From Pyrinomonadaceae bacterium (GTDB taxonomy: Bacteria > Acidobacteriota > Blastocatellia > Pyrinomonadales > Pyrinomonadaceae), in contig JAJQRF010000001.1 in the NCBI GenBank assembly GCA_021228405.1, positions 942,515-1,006,514 on the forward strand: DNA of 64,000 bases, read 5' to 3'. This document shows positions 1 through 9,400 of the stretch, piece by piece; position 1 is the first letter of the stretch; each line of letters opens with the position of its first letter. The translations under genes and the position numbers were made by a program. Below the pieces are notes generated by a model. The model had not been told where the DNA came from, ran no database searches, and worked only from the letters and a program-made list of their open reading frames with translations.

Positions 1-1
1 T

Positions 2-1519
2 TGCGCGTGTTATCTGGCGAAGGCTGGATTGAAGGTGATCGTTCTCGAACGACGGCATATTGTCGGCGGCGCGGTTTGCACGCAGGAAGATATTATCGAA
101 GGTTACAAGATCGATGTCGGTTCGTCGGCGCACATTATGATCCATCTCACGCCCGTGATTCGTGATCTGGAATTGGAAAAATTCGGGCTTGAATATATCG
201 ACTGCGACCCGTTTGCGTTTGCGCCGATGCCGGACGGGAAAGGCGCGATCTATTTTTGGAAGGACATCGATAAAACCTGCGAATCCATCGCCAAAGTTTC
301 GCCCGAAGACGCGGAACGCTACCGCAAATTCGTGACCGAATGGGAAAAGGTCAACGAAGGCGTTTTCGATGCGTTTCTGAAACCGCCGACGGCTTTTAAT
401 CTCGTCCGTCATATGGTGCTCGGCGGAAAGTCGAAAAATCCGGCGGATATGGTTCGTAAACTGATGACGAGTTACGGCGCGCTCGTCCGCGAAACCTTCA
501 AACACGAAGGCTTGCGCGGCGCGATGGCTTGGCTCGCGGCGCAATCGGGACCGCCGCCGACCGCGATGGCTTCGGGCGATTTTCTCGGCTGGCATTCGAT
601 GATTCACAAAAGCGGCGTGAAACGTCCGAAAGGCGGTTCGGGAATGCTGACGCAGGCGATGGCGAAATGTTTGGAGCATCACGGCGGCGAGGTTTTATTG
701 AATGCCGAAGTTGCCAGGATCGAAGTTGAAAATAATGAAACTGGCGCAATAATTCTGGCAAACGGCGAACGCATCGAAGCAAAAAGAATCGTTTCAAACG
801 CGCACGTTTACACGACTTTTTTAAAGCTTATCGGCGTGGAAAACTTGCCCGAAGGATTGGCGGAACGCATCGAAAACGTCAGGATCGGCAACGGTTTCGG
901 GATGATTATTCGTTGCGCCGTTTCCGGGCTTCCCGATTACATCGCCGCGCCGTCGGGCGGAAAACCTGCCGAATGTCATCGCGGTTTACAGCTTTTGTGC
1001 CCGTCGATGGAATATCTCGAACGTTCTTACGCCGACTATTTAAACGGCATTCCGTCCAGAAATCCGTGTCCGCTGCCGATGTCCTTTTCGTCGGTCGATC
1101 CGACGCTCGCGCCCGCAGGAAAACACACGCTTTTCATCTGGGGACAATATTATCCATACGAACTCGCCAACGGCGAACGTTGGGAAAACATTCAGGAACG
1201 CGAAGCCGACAAACTCATCGATGTCGTCAACAGTTACGCACCGAACGTCAAAGATTCGATCATCGACCGTTTTATCCAAACGCCTCTGGATTTGGAACAG
1301 CGTATCGGCTTACTTCGCGGCAACGTGATGCACGTCGAAATGGATTTCGACCAGATGTTTCTTTTCCGCCCTCTGCCCGAAATGTCCGCTTACAAAACGC
1401 CGATCAAAAATCTTTACTTAACAGGTGCCTCAACCCATCCCGGCGGCGGAGTCTTCGCCGCGTCGGGACACAACACGGCGCAGGTCGTTTTGAAAGATGT
1501 CAAAGGCAGTTGGTTTTGA
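2..1519 (+). CDS. FAD-dependent phytoene desaturase-family oxidoreductase, 5' partial
   Basis: The reading frame is already open at base 2 and encodes CYLAKAGLKVIVLERR, which is the second half of an N-terminal Rossmann FAD-binding unit. The GxGxxG loop and true start therefore lie before the window, and the TTG at 29 is not the start. The C-terminus has YLTGASTHPGGGVFAASG, the FAD-contacting end typical of carotenoid desaturase-like amine oxidoreductases (COG1233). Such enzymes desaturate or isomerise polyenes or related lipids. The exact substrate cannot be read from the sequence, and no other carotenoid gene is in view. About 505 residues are visible, near the full family length. Confidence 0.85.
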   Translation, partial: CACYLAKAGLKVIVLERRHIVGGAVCTQEDIIEGYKIDVGSSAHIMIHLTPVIRDLELEKFGLEYIDCDPFAFAPMPDGKGAIYFWKDIDKTCESIAKVSPEDAERYRKFVTEWEKVNEGVFDAFLKPPTAFNLVRHMVLGGKSKNPADMVRKLMTSYGALVRETFKHEGLRGAMAWLAAQSGPPPTAMASGDFLGWHSMIHKSGVKRPKGGSGMLTQAMAKCLEHHGGEVLLNAEVARIEVENNETGAIILANGERIEAKRIVSNAHVYTTFLKLIGVENLPEGLAERIENVRIGNGFGMIIRCAVSGLPDYIAAPSGGKPAECHRGLQLLCPSMEYLERSYADYLNGIPSRNPCPLPMSFSSVDPTLAPAGKHTLFIWGQYYPYELANGERWENIQEREADKLIDVVNSYAPNVKDSIIDRFIQTPLDLEQRIGLLRGNVMHVEMDFDQMFLFRPLPEMSAYKTPIKNLYLTGASTHPGGGVFAASGHNTAQVVLKDVKGSWF

Positions 1520-1618
1520 TAAATTTGTGGTATTTTTTCGCTTTTGACAATATAATATAAAGCAGGTAAGCTTGTTTCATCAATGAAACATCTTAATAGA
1601 GTAATAGGAGGATTGCTT

Positions 1619-2137
1619 ATGGAAAATCCATTTAGGTTTGACCCCCAAAAAGCACTTGAAGTTATACTCTATATTTCAGAAAGGGCGCAAATTCCAGATA
1701 TTTACCATATTGGAAAAATTTTGTATTTTGCAGATTTGGCGCACTTGGAAGAATATGGAAGATTTATTTGCGGTGATTATTATGTCGCGATGAAAGATGG
1801 TCCCGTTCCAAGCAGGGTATATGACATCATTAAAGATGTGCGAGATAATAGAAAAGAAACAATTCTTCCTTTAGCAAAGGAAGCGTTTTCAATTGACGGA
1901 TATAGAATAATTCCTCTGCGCCAGGCTGAGAAAGATTTTTTTAGTAAGTCTGATTTGGCTTGTCTTGACAAGGCAATTGAACAATACAGCTCATTACCTT
2001 TTGGAAAATTGAAAGATATAAGTCACGATGCGGCTTACGAAACAGCCGATATGAACGGAGAAATTTCTGTATTTGAAATTGCTAAAAACTTGAAAGGGTC
2101 TGATGATTTAATCCAGTTGCTAGGAGAATATGTTTAA
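1619..2137 (+). CDS. Panacea (DUF4065/SocA-like) antitoxin
   Basis: The 172-residue product has the Panacea-domain pattern: KALEVILYISERA at the N-terminus, then IYHIGKILYFADLAHLEEYGR and the YVAMKDGPVPS stretch. Panacea domains act as antitoxins or chaperone-like adaptors for many unrelated toxins. The start is set by AGGAGG at 1606-1611, seven bases before ATG 1619; an in-frame ATG at 1583 lacks such a site. The stop is two bases before the next start, so the pair is probably translationally coupled. The DNA is clearly more AT-rich than the flanking genes, which suggests transfer. Confidence 0.85.
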   Translation: MENPFRFDPQKALEVILYISERAQIPDIYHIGKILYFADLAHLEEYGRFICGDYYVAMKDGPVPSRVYDIIKDVRDNRKETILPLAKEAFSIDGYRIIPLRQAEKDFFSKSDLACLDKAIEQYSSLPFGKLKDISHDAAYETADMNGEISVFEIAKNLKGSDDLIQLLGEYV

Positions 2138-2139
2138 TA

Positions 2140-2595
2140 ATGAACTTAGGCAAGCATTTTTCAGAAGATGAGAGAATAAATTTTGTCGAAAGAAATCTGC
2201 TTCCAGGTCACGTTATTAAATTGTTTTGTCATACTACAAGAGATCCTAAAGAGAAGAGGTTAGTGATTGTTAGTCTAAATCCTGAACTTCTTCTCTTTTT
2301 TATTAATAGCGAAGTTCCAAACTTCAAGCAAAAATCTACTCATTTGAGAACTCAACAAATATTTTTAAAAGCAAAAGATAATGCAGAATTTTTAGAACAT
2401 GATTCTTGGCTAGATTGCTCAGAAGTTTGTAGAGAGTTTACTGTCGAAGAGATTAAAAAAATTCTTCTGAATGATATATCTCGAATCTTAGGAAAATTAA
2501 ACGATGAAACTATTTCACAATTAATGGATAGTGTTTGTGACTCTGAAACTTTAGAGCAAAGACATATAAATTCAATTCTTAATGAAATAAAATAA
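2140..2595 (+). CDS. Putative toxin partner of the Panacea antitoxin (PemK-like?)
   Basis: This 151-residue protein follows the Panacea gene with a two-base gap, the usual toxin position. Residues 20-50 (LLPGHVIKLFCHTT, then KRLVIVSLNPELLLFFINSE) resemble the first strands of a PemK/MazF-like barrel. Residues 80-95 contain EFLEHDSWLDCSEV, a pattern I associate with PemK-like toxins. The C-terminal third is helical. There is no signal peptide or membrane segment, so it should act in the cytoplasm. The toxin role is inferred from pairing and weak fold resemblance. Base composition is as AT-rich as its partner, so both probably arrived together. Confidence 0.6.
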   Translation: MNLGKHFSEDERINFVERNLLPGHVIKLFCHTTRDPKEKRLVIVSLNPELLLFFINSEVPNFKQKSTHLRTQQIFLKAKDNAEFLEHDSWLDCSEVCREFTVEEIKKILLNDISRILGKLNDETISQLMDSVCDSETLEQRHINSILNEIK

Positions 2596-2664
2596 ATTTC
2601 GACAAATTTACATTAATATTTTTTCATATAACCTATTATTTTATATTTGATCACGTGGAGAAAT

Positions 2665-2697
2665 CTAAACCTTCTTCGAGTCAGCTAAATATTTCAT
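2665..2697 (-). pseudogene. Possible vapC (PIN toxin) 5' stub
   Basis: On the minus strand an ATG (2697-2695) overlaps the TGA of the antitoxin gene in an ATGA arrangement, typical of vapBC coupling. It reads MKYLADSKKV and then stops. PIN toxins commonly start MKYLLDTN or similar, so the first six residues fit before the frame breaks. No further PIN motifs are visible down to 2596. Ten codons are little evidence, so this is suggestive only. Confidence 0.35.
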
Positions 2698-2939
2698 AAC
2701 TGTCTTTTTCTCTGATCTTCGTAAATACTTTCGCGGCTCATTTGTTCATCGGTTAAGGTCGGCGTGTTCGGATCGAGATTTGCCATCCATTTATTAAAGA
2801 TTTCTAATTTTGTTTTGTTATCCGTTTTTTCAACCATCTCATGGACATCAATATTGAAATATTTATCTTCCGGTAATTCTATCGACTCCAACGGGCGAAA
2901 AATGCCATTTTTATACACTACTTGAAGATTTTCGCTCAT
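2694..2939 (-). CDS. AF2212/DUF104-type antitoxin, orphan
   Basis: The 81-residue protein begins with QVVYKNGIFRPLESIELPE, close to the core of the DUF104 (AF2212-like) antitoxin family. The rest is an acidic, helical tail that would bind a toxin. These antitoxins normally precede a PIN-domain RNase (vapC) on the same strand. Here no toxin follows, only a ten-codon open frame that may be its remnant. It lies directly after the Panacea pair in a convergent arrangement, so the locus looks like a small toxin-antitoxin islet. Function may now be lost or may be immunity against an external toxin. Confidence 0.75.
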   Translation of the reverse strand: MSENLQVVYKNGIFRPLESIELPEDKYFNIDVHEMVEKTDNKTKLEIFNKWMANLDPNTPTLTDEQMSRESIYEDQRKRQL

Positions 2940-3149
2940 AATGCGCCCAGTTTAGTAGAACCTTTTAATTTCTCAAAAAAATTATTTTCAATAAATCTTT
3001 TCGGCTGAATTATTTGCAGGTTAGGGCGTTTTTTGTTTGAAAATAATATAAAAATTTTCGGCAAAAATTTTCTCTGTTTCGGTCACAATTTTGATGTGTT
3101 AAACACATCGGAAAATCCAAAAATAAAACAAACCGAGGAGAATAAAAAA

Positions 3150-3641
3150 ATGATTGAAAATAGAATTTCGATAGAGTGGAATGAAGCGGAACTTGACGAG
3201 ATCAGGACGGCGATCAATACGCTCGTCAGACTGCTTGCGCCGAAGCTCATTGCGCTTAGTGCCGAGGCTAAAAAGCGGCTTCCGAAGATCAGCGACGACA
3301 GTTTGCCGTTTAATGAAAAGGTCGCGCAGTATGTCGTTTCCAATCCCGAATTTCTTCCGCTGTTTCGGACGGCGGGAGAGTTTTTGAAAGACCTTGCGGC
3401 GTTCAAGGAATTGCGCGGTTTTATTCGTTTGCTCGAACAGCTTTACGGCAATCTCGAAGACACTTCGATGCTCGCGGGCAGTGAAGCCGACGAATTTGCG
3501 CGGGCTTATTACGCGGCGGTCGGGCAGGCGGCGAAAATGGGCGTTCAAAATGCACAGGCAATTTACGACGATCTGAGCACCCGCTTTCAGGCGCAGAGAA
3601 AACCGCGTCAACGAACGACTCCGCCGAAAGAAGAAGGTTGA
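3150..3641 (+). CDS. Helical protein of unknown function next to a 21-bp array
   Basis: The 163-residue product has no signal peptide or membrane segment and is almost wholly helical. Recognisable stretches are NPEFLPLFRTAGEFLKDL (residues 71-88), DTSMLAGSEADEFARAYY and a basic, proline-rich tail (KPRQRTTPPK). I know this as a recurrent conserved hypothetical type without an assigned role. The start ATG 3150 has GAGGAG at 3135-3140; the frame opens earlier at 3033 but without a ribosome site. A strong terminator follows at 3694, and directly after it comes a tandem array with 21-bp period. The gene at 18855 has a similar GAGGAG leader and also abuts an array. Confidence 0.7.
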   Translation: MIENRISIEWNEAELDEIRTAINTLVRLLAPKLIALSAEAKKRLPKISDDSLPFNEKVAQYVVSNPEFLPLFRTAGEFLKDLAAFKELRGFIRLLEQLYGNLEDTSMLAGSEADEFARAYYAAVGQAAKMGVQNAQAIYDDLSTRFQAQRKPRQRTTPPKEEG

Positions 3642-3693
3642 TTTTTTGCCGTCACTTAAGCACCCCAACAAAATTAAGTAAAATTGAATAAAA

Positions 3694-3727
3694 ACTCCCC
3701 TCCTTTTTTAAGGAGGGGAGTTTTTTT
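3694..3727 (+). terminator. Rho-independent terminator
   Basis: ACTCCCCTCCTT pairs with AAGGAGGGGAGT across a short T/A loop and is followed by seven T. It ends the unit that includes the helical protein gene at 3150. Confidence 0.9.
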
Positions 3728-3774
3728 AGTTTCATTTAATATTGTGTGAGTGCTTAAAAAGCAATCTAATGGTT

Positions 3775-4026
3775 ATATCGTCAGGCGTGACCGATATATT
3801 GGCAAAAAATATGTTTATAAAGGTATCGGAGATCAATATATTGGTTTCCAATACCTTTATATTGGTCTTCGCAACCAATATAAGGACAAAATTCAGGAAT
3901 ATATTGGTCTTCGATGCCTTTATATTGGTCGGCGTGCATAATATATTGGTTTCCGACACCTTTATATTGGTCTTTGCAACCAATATATCCGTCTGATTTA
4001 CCAATCTAACCATTAGAATAACCGAT
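3775..4026. repeat. Intergenic tandem array 1, exact 21-bp period
   Basis: The anchor ATATTGG recurs at 3796, 3838, 3859, 3901, 3922, 3943 and 3964, always a multiple of 21 bases apart, and diverged units fill the gaps (3817, 3880, 3985). Units are degenerate; most carry ATATTGGTYTTC then a variable half. The unit pair at 3838-3879 recurs at 3943-3984 with four mismatches, giving a 105-bp higher-order repeat. Because 21 is divisible by three, both strands show spurious open frames with heptad-like peptides. There are no spacers, so this is not a CRISPR array. It fills much of the 3728-4215 gap between a terminator and the sugar dehydrogenase gene. Confidence 0.85.
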
Positions 4027-4105
4027 ATTTCATTATCCGTGATTATTAGATCACGCATATTTCGCATTTCTTTTTGATAAACTGCCGCCGACCAAACTTT
4101 TCAGA

Positions 4106-4130
4106 CGATTTTCCCGAAACGGGAAAATCG
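4106..4130. repeat. Perfect 11-bp inverted repeat
   Basis: CGATTTTCCCG and CGGGAAAATCG are separated by AAA. The hairpin lies between array 1 and the start of the sugar dehydrogenase gene and is followed by CTTCTTTT. It could be a terminator for transcription leaving the array or a leader hairpin. Confidence 0.6.
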
Positions 4131-4215
4131 CTTCTTTTGAATTCGGCGGCTAACTTTCTCAATATTAAAGTCATCTCAGGTTACAATTAAAAATTAAAAA
4201 AGGCGGTTCGGTTCG

Positions 4216-5397
4216 ATGAGATTAAGAAAAAATTTAGCGAAGTTTGTGTTGTTGGCGTTGGTCGGTTTGAATGCGGTTGGATGTTCGGCGGCGGAAGGCG
4301 AGGCGGATTTTCCCGTCGTGCCGGCTTCTAAATATCTGCCGCCGATGAAGGTTGAAACGGTGGCGGAAAATGTCGAGATCGTGTGGTCGATCGTCTTTGC
4401 GCCCGACGGTCGCGTGTTTTTTGCCGAACGTCCGGGCAGAGTCCGCCTGATCGAAAACGGAAAACTTCGCGCCGCACCGTTTTTTACCGTTCCCGACGTT
4501 TCGCTTTCCGACGAAGGAGGTCTGATGGGAATGACACTGCATCCTAATTTCTCTGAAAACCGTTTCGTTTATCTGGCTTACGTTTACCGCGACGAACGCC
4601 GGGAACAGAACGTGCGCGTCGTGCGTTACCGCGAAACGGGCGAAACGCTGACCGAGCCGAAAACGATCATCGAAGCGATTCCCGCCTCGAAATATCACGC
4701 CGGAACGCGTCTGAAATTCGGCGCAGACGGCAAGCTTTACATCACGACGGGCGATGCGACCAAACAGAAACGGGCGCAGAATCTCGCTTCGATCAACGGC
4801 AAAACTCTGCGTTTGAACGATGACGGAAGCATTCCGAGCGATAATCCGTTCGTCGGGCAAAAGGATGCGCGTCCCGAAATCTGGAGTTACGGACACCGCA
4901 ACGCGCAGGGAATGGATTTTCAGCCCGAAACAGGGTTAATGTTTCAAACCGAACACGGATCTTCGATAATCGACGGCGTTTCGCTCTTCAAACGTTCGGG
5001 CGGCGACGAGGTAAACATTGTCGAAGGCGGGAAAAATTACGGTTGGGACAAGATCAGCCACAATATGACGAAAGCGGGAATGGAAACCCCGATCATCGAA
5101 TTTTCGCCCGCCGTCGCGCCCGCCAGCGCAATGTTTTATCGCGGCAATCTGTTTCCCGACTTCAAAAATAATTTCTTTTTCGGCGCATTAAAAGGCGAAG
5201 CGATCATTCGTCTGGTATTGGACGGAAGAAAAGTTACGGCGCGTGACGAGCTTTTTAAAAAGGAATACGGACGCATCCGCGAAATCGCCGAAGCTCCCGA
5301 CGGTTCGATCTGGTTTTCGACCTCGAACCGCGACGGGCGCGGCGACGCGGCAAAAAACGACGACCGCATTCTGCGGATAGTTCCCGCGACAAAGTAG
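4216..5397 (+). CDS. PQQ-dependent aldose/sorbosone dehydrogenase-like protein
   Basis: The 393-residue protein has an N-terminal export signal ending AVGCSA, a possible but imperfect lipobox. The mature part begins VETVAENVEIVWSIVFAPDG and continues with VFFAERPGRVRLI, GLMGMTLHPNF and HAGTRLKFGADGKLYITTGD. This is the six-bladed propeller signature of soluble glucose dehydrogenase/YliI-type enzymes, which oxidise aldoses with PQQ in the periplasm. The histidine in HAGTRLKF is the conserved catalytic position. Length matches the family. It appears monocistronic, with a 13-bp hairpin behind it. No PQQ biosynthesis gene is in the window, so PQQ may be made elsewhere or imported. Confidence 0.88.
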   Translation: MRLRKNLAKFVLLALVGLNAVGCSAAEGEADFPVVPASKYLPPMKVETVAENVEIVWSIVFAPDGRVFFAERPGRVRLIENGKLRAAPFFTVPDVSLSDEGGLMGMTLHPNFSENRFVYLAYVYRDERREQNVRVVRYRETGETLTEPKTIIEAIPASKYHAGTRLKFGADGKLYITTGDATKQKRAQNLASINGKTLRLNDDGSIPSDNPFVGQKDARPEIWSYGHRNAQGMDFQPETGLMFQTEHGSSIIDGVSLFKRSGGDEVNIVEGGKNYGWDKISHNMTKAGMETPIIEFSPAVAPASAMFYRGNLFPDFKNNFFFGALKGEAIIRLVLDGRKVTARDELFKKEYGRIREIAEAPDGSIWFSTSNRDGRGDAAKNDDRILRIVPATK

Positions 5398-5473
5398 AAA
5401 AGTGTATGGCTGTTTCCACAGTTTGCTTGCGTTTCAATCAAAGCATTGCTTTTCGTGCTTTACCGAAGAACTA

Positions 5474-5515
5474 AAACGCGGCGGTCAAAGAGCGTGATTA
5501 TCGACCGCCGCGTTT
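5474..5515 (+). terminator. Hairpin terminator after sugar dehydrogenase
   Basis: A 13-bp perfect stem, AAACGCGGCGGTC with GACCGCCGCGTTT, encloses a 16-base loop. Only a weak T-rich tail follows, so termination is likely but not certain. Confidence 0.65.
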
Positions 5516-5644
5516 GTAGTAGTATTTTTCAACAAAATTCCATTTCGACGGCATTGCCGCCGCAGGTTTTATTTGATTTTCACCTCCTTGCTCTAAGATC
5601 GGTTCGATAAAAAACTGCCTTTTATCTTGCCTTTAAAAATGCCT

Positions 5645-6145
5645 TTATAATTTCTGAATGACGATGATTACCATCGCCTGTTCGCCCGCCATACGGTTGT
5701 ATGAAACCCAGAATCCGGCATCGGTATATCGCACCATTTTGAAAACCGAGCCGTCGGACTTCGATTCGTCTTCGGCGGTTTTGCCGAAAACATCGGCAAA
5801 TTTCGGCGGATTCAGATATTCGGCGGTATAGATCACGGAAATCGTCCGCACCTTTTTGTTGATGTCGAACAAAACCTGCGCGGTTTCGTTTTCCGTATAC
5901 ATATAGAAATAGCCTTCGGCGGTTTCCGATTGCGGCGCACCGAGCTTTTCGATCACTTCCGGCACGGTCATCCCGATCGTTACACCCTTATAGCTTTGCC
6001 AGAGCGGAAGATTTTTGTTTTTTGCAGTGTCGTTTCTTTGTGCATTTACAGTAACCGCGAAAACGCACAAAATAAGCGGCAGGATTAAAGCGAAACGAAG
6101 GAGAAAACTCCTGTTTAAATTGAATTTATTGGTCTTGGTTAACAT
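5645..6145 (-). CDS. Secreted BamE/SmpA-like small protein
   Basis: The start is ATG at 6145, set by AAGGAGG at 6154-6160; an upstream in-frame GTG lies inside that ribosome site and cannot be used. The 166-residue product has a signal peptide ending in VTVNAQ. The mature part contains YKGVTIGMTVPEVIEKLGAP, the helix-turn signature shared by SmpA/OmlA (BamE)-like folds, then a short beta-rich half. BamE is an outer-membrane assembly lipoprotein, but this protein lacks a lipobox, and many such domains occur in unrelated envelope proteins. Function is therefore open. It is transcribed convergently with the sugar dehydrogenase and appears to be a single gene. Confidence 0.7.
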   Translation of the reverse strand: MLTKTNKFNLNRSFLLRFALILPLILCVFAVTVNAQRNDTAKNKNLPLWQSYKGVTIGMTVPEVIEKLGAPQSETAEGYFYMYTENETAQVLFDINKKVRTISVIYTAEYLNPPKFADVFGKTAEDESKSDGSVFKMVRYTDAGFWVSYNRMAGEQAMVIIVIQKL

Positions 6146-6436
6146 TATCTGCACCTCCTTAAACGGTTATAAAATTAAAATAAGTGCCTGATAATTACCT
6201 TCCCTTGTTTGTCGAAAAATATTCTACTTACAGATAATGCGAGTCAATCACCTAACTCGCCTTCATCATAAACCCACGCCAAGCGAAAGCAAAGAAAATA
6301 TAAAAGCAAATAAACTCATTTGTAAGTAAGCACATTTTATATTTATTGCGCCTTAACATAAGAATTGCTCATTAGACGTGGCAAATTAATATTTTTGGTT
6401 GCAAAAAGCCCTTTCAAAAAATTACTCTTTAGTAAT

Positions 6437-9400
6437 ATGCCGACTGAAGATTTCTCGCCCGATTACCGCCATTTGTTTGAAATTTCGCCGAAAGCCGTGA
6501 TCGTGCTTGCGCGCGATCTCAAAATTGTCAATGTTTCGGACGAGTATCTCAGACTGACGATGCGGCGGCGCGAGGACATTGTCGGGCAGTATATTTTTGA
6601 CGTTTTCCCCGATAATCCCGACGACGAATCCGCGCATTCCGAAAAAGTTCGCGCCTCGTTTTTGAGGGTTTTTGAAACGGGCAAACCCGATAAATTGCCG
6701 ATCCAGAAATACGACGTGACGCGTCCGCCCGAAGAAGGCGGCGGTTATGAAGAACGTTACTGGCGACTGGTCACATATCCCGTCTTTGACGATCAGGGAA
6801 AGGTCGGCTGCGTTTATCATCACGTCGAAAACATAACCGAACAAATTCTGCTCGAAAGACAAGCAATCGAACAGGCAAAAAGAAACAGCGAACTGGCTGT
6901 GCTTGCCGAAAAAACGGAATCTGAAAGACAAGAAGCGGCAAATGCACTCGAAGATGCGCGTCTGCGGCTCGAAGCGACGTTGCAGGCAGGCGAGATCGGC
7001 ACCTGGACTTGGGACGTAATCAATAACCGCATTACCGCCGATAAAAGTCTGGCGATATTGTTTTCGGTTTCGGCAGATGACGCGAACGGCGGGAGCATCG
7101 AAAAATATAAACAGGCAATTCACAAAGACGACCGCGCACGGGTTGAAAAACTCATCGACGAAGCCCTTCGCTCGTCGGATTCATACCAAGCCGAATATCG
7201 TCTGGTAAAACCCGACAATTCGATTCGCTGGGTCGTCGCGCGCGGAAGCATTCTACGCGACGAAACGGGCAACCCGGTTCAGCTTCCCGGCGTTGTCATC
7301 GACATCACCGACCGTAAAAAATCGGAAGAAGCGTTAATGAAAAGCGAACAAAGACTGAAGTTCGCACTCGACGCGGGACGGCTCGGCTCGTATGAACTCG
7401 ATCCTTTAACCGGAAAGATGAACTGCTCGGAAAGATGCCTGGCAAATTTCGGTTTGCCGCCGGAAACGGATTTTCCGTTCGACAAATTTCTTTCGATGAT
7501 TCACCCCGACGACCGCGAGCGCGTCAGCACTTCGGTCGCTAAAGCCCTCGAAGACCGTGCGGATTACGAAGTCGAATATCAGATAATCCGTCCCGACGGC
7601 GAAACCGCCTGGATATTTGCGCGCGGTCGCGGAATTTACGACGAAAGCGGAAAGGCTCTGTTGATGAACGGAGTCACACTCGACATCACCAGCCGCAAAC
7701 AAACGGAAGAAAAACTCCGTGTCAGCGACGAAAGATTTCGGCTCGTGACACGCGCCACGAACGACGCGATCTGGGATTGGAATCTGCAAACCAACCACGT
7801 CTGGTGGAACGACGCGGTGCAGAGCGTTTTCGGCTACAAGCCCGAAGAAGTCGAAACGACTTCCGATTGGTGGTATCAGCATATTCATCCCGACGACCGC
7901 GAACGCGTCGTTTCGGGAATTCATCAGGTGATCGACAACGGCGGCGAAAATTGGTCGGATGAATACCGCTATATCTGTGTCGACGGCAGTTCTAAATACG
8001 TTTACGACCGCGGATTTGCAATTCACCGCGACGGAAAACCGATCAGGATGCTCGGCGCGATGCAGGATATTGCCGAACGCCGACGGATCGAAGAAGCGTT
8101 TCGCCAAAGTCAGGAAAGATTGCAGTTGGTGCTCGATTCTTCAAGATTCGGTTTGTGGTATTGCGATCTGCCGTTCGACGTTTTGAATTGGAGCGATCTG
8201 ACCAAACATCATTTCTGGTTGCCGCCCGAAGCGACCGTCACGATTGAAGATTTTTACAATATCATTCACGCGGAAGACCGTGAGAAAACACGTGCCGCAA
8301 TCGATAAATCCATCGAAGACCGCACGCATTACGATGTCGAATATCGAACCGTTAATCCGCAAAACAATCAGACAAAATGGATTCGTGCGATCGGTCGCGG
8401 ATTTTACGATAAAAATAACGAACCGTATCGTTTCGACGGAATCACCATCGACATCAGCGATGACAAACAGATTCAAGCCGAACGCGAGCATCTTTTGTGG
8501 AGCGAAAAAACCGCCCGCGCCGAATCGGAAAAAGCCAACCGGGTGAAGGACGAATTTCTCGCCACGCTTTCGCACGAGCTTCGCACGCCGCTGACTTCGA
8601 TTCTCGGCTGGTCGCGGATGCTCCGAGAAAATCAGATTCCGACCGACCAATTTCCGCGCGCCATCGAAACCATCGAGCGCAACGCCAAATCGCAGGCGCA
8701 ATTGATCGAAGACGTGCTGGACGTTTCGCGCATCATTTCCGGCAAAATGCGTCTGGACGTGCGCTCGGTCGATCTTTCTTCGATCATCGAAGCGGCGATC
8801 GATGCCGTCAAGCCTGCCGCCGAAGCGAAGAATATCCGTTTGCAAAAGATCATCGACCAGAATGTAAAAGTTTCGGGCGATTCCGACCGGCTTCAACAGA
8901 TCGTCTGGAATCTGCTTTCAAACGCGATCAAATTTACGCCGAAGGAAGGACGTGTGCAGATCAAACTCGAACGCGTCAATTCGCACGCCGAGATCATCGT
9001 CAGCGACAACGGCATCGGCATTGCAGAGGAAGACATTCCTTTTATTTTCGAGCGTTTCCGTCAGAGCGACAGTTCGACAACAAGACAATTCGGCGGACTT
9101 GGACTTGGTTTGGCGATTGTCCGTCACCTGGTCGAACTTCACGGCGGAACGGTCGAAGCGACGAGTGCGGGAGAAAATCAGGGAACGACTTTCACTATCG
9201 GGCTTCCACTGCTCGCTTTACGTTCAAAAGAGCTGAATTTCAATTCGGATGCGGAAAATGCCGAACGGATCCATCCGACAGCAAGCGGGCACGTTTCATT
9301 TTCCTGTCCGCCCGAACTCAAGGATTTGCGAATTCTCATAGTTGACGACGAACCCGACACACGCGAGATATTGACCTTCATTTTCGAGTCGTGCGAGGCG

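Noticed and set aside
913..1560. 215-codon plus-strand frame inside the desaturase gene and similar long frames elsewhere
   Set aside because: Arginine-rich shadow frames caused by codon bias of the real genes.
3732..4067. Minus-strand frame of 111 codons with seven-residue repeats (NIKVSETNIL style) over array 1
   Set aside because: It follows directly from a 21-bp DNA repeat, an equal frame exists on the plus strand, there is no ribosome site, and arrays 2 and 3 with other periods have no frames.
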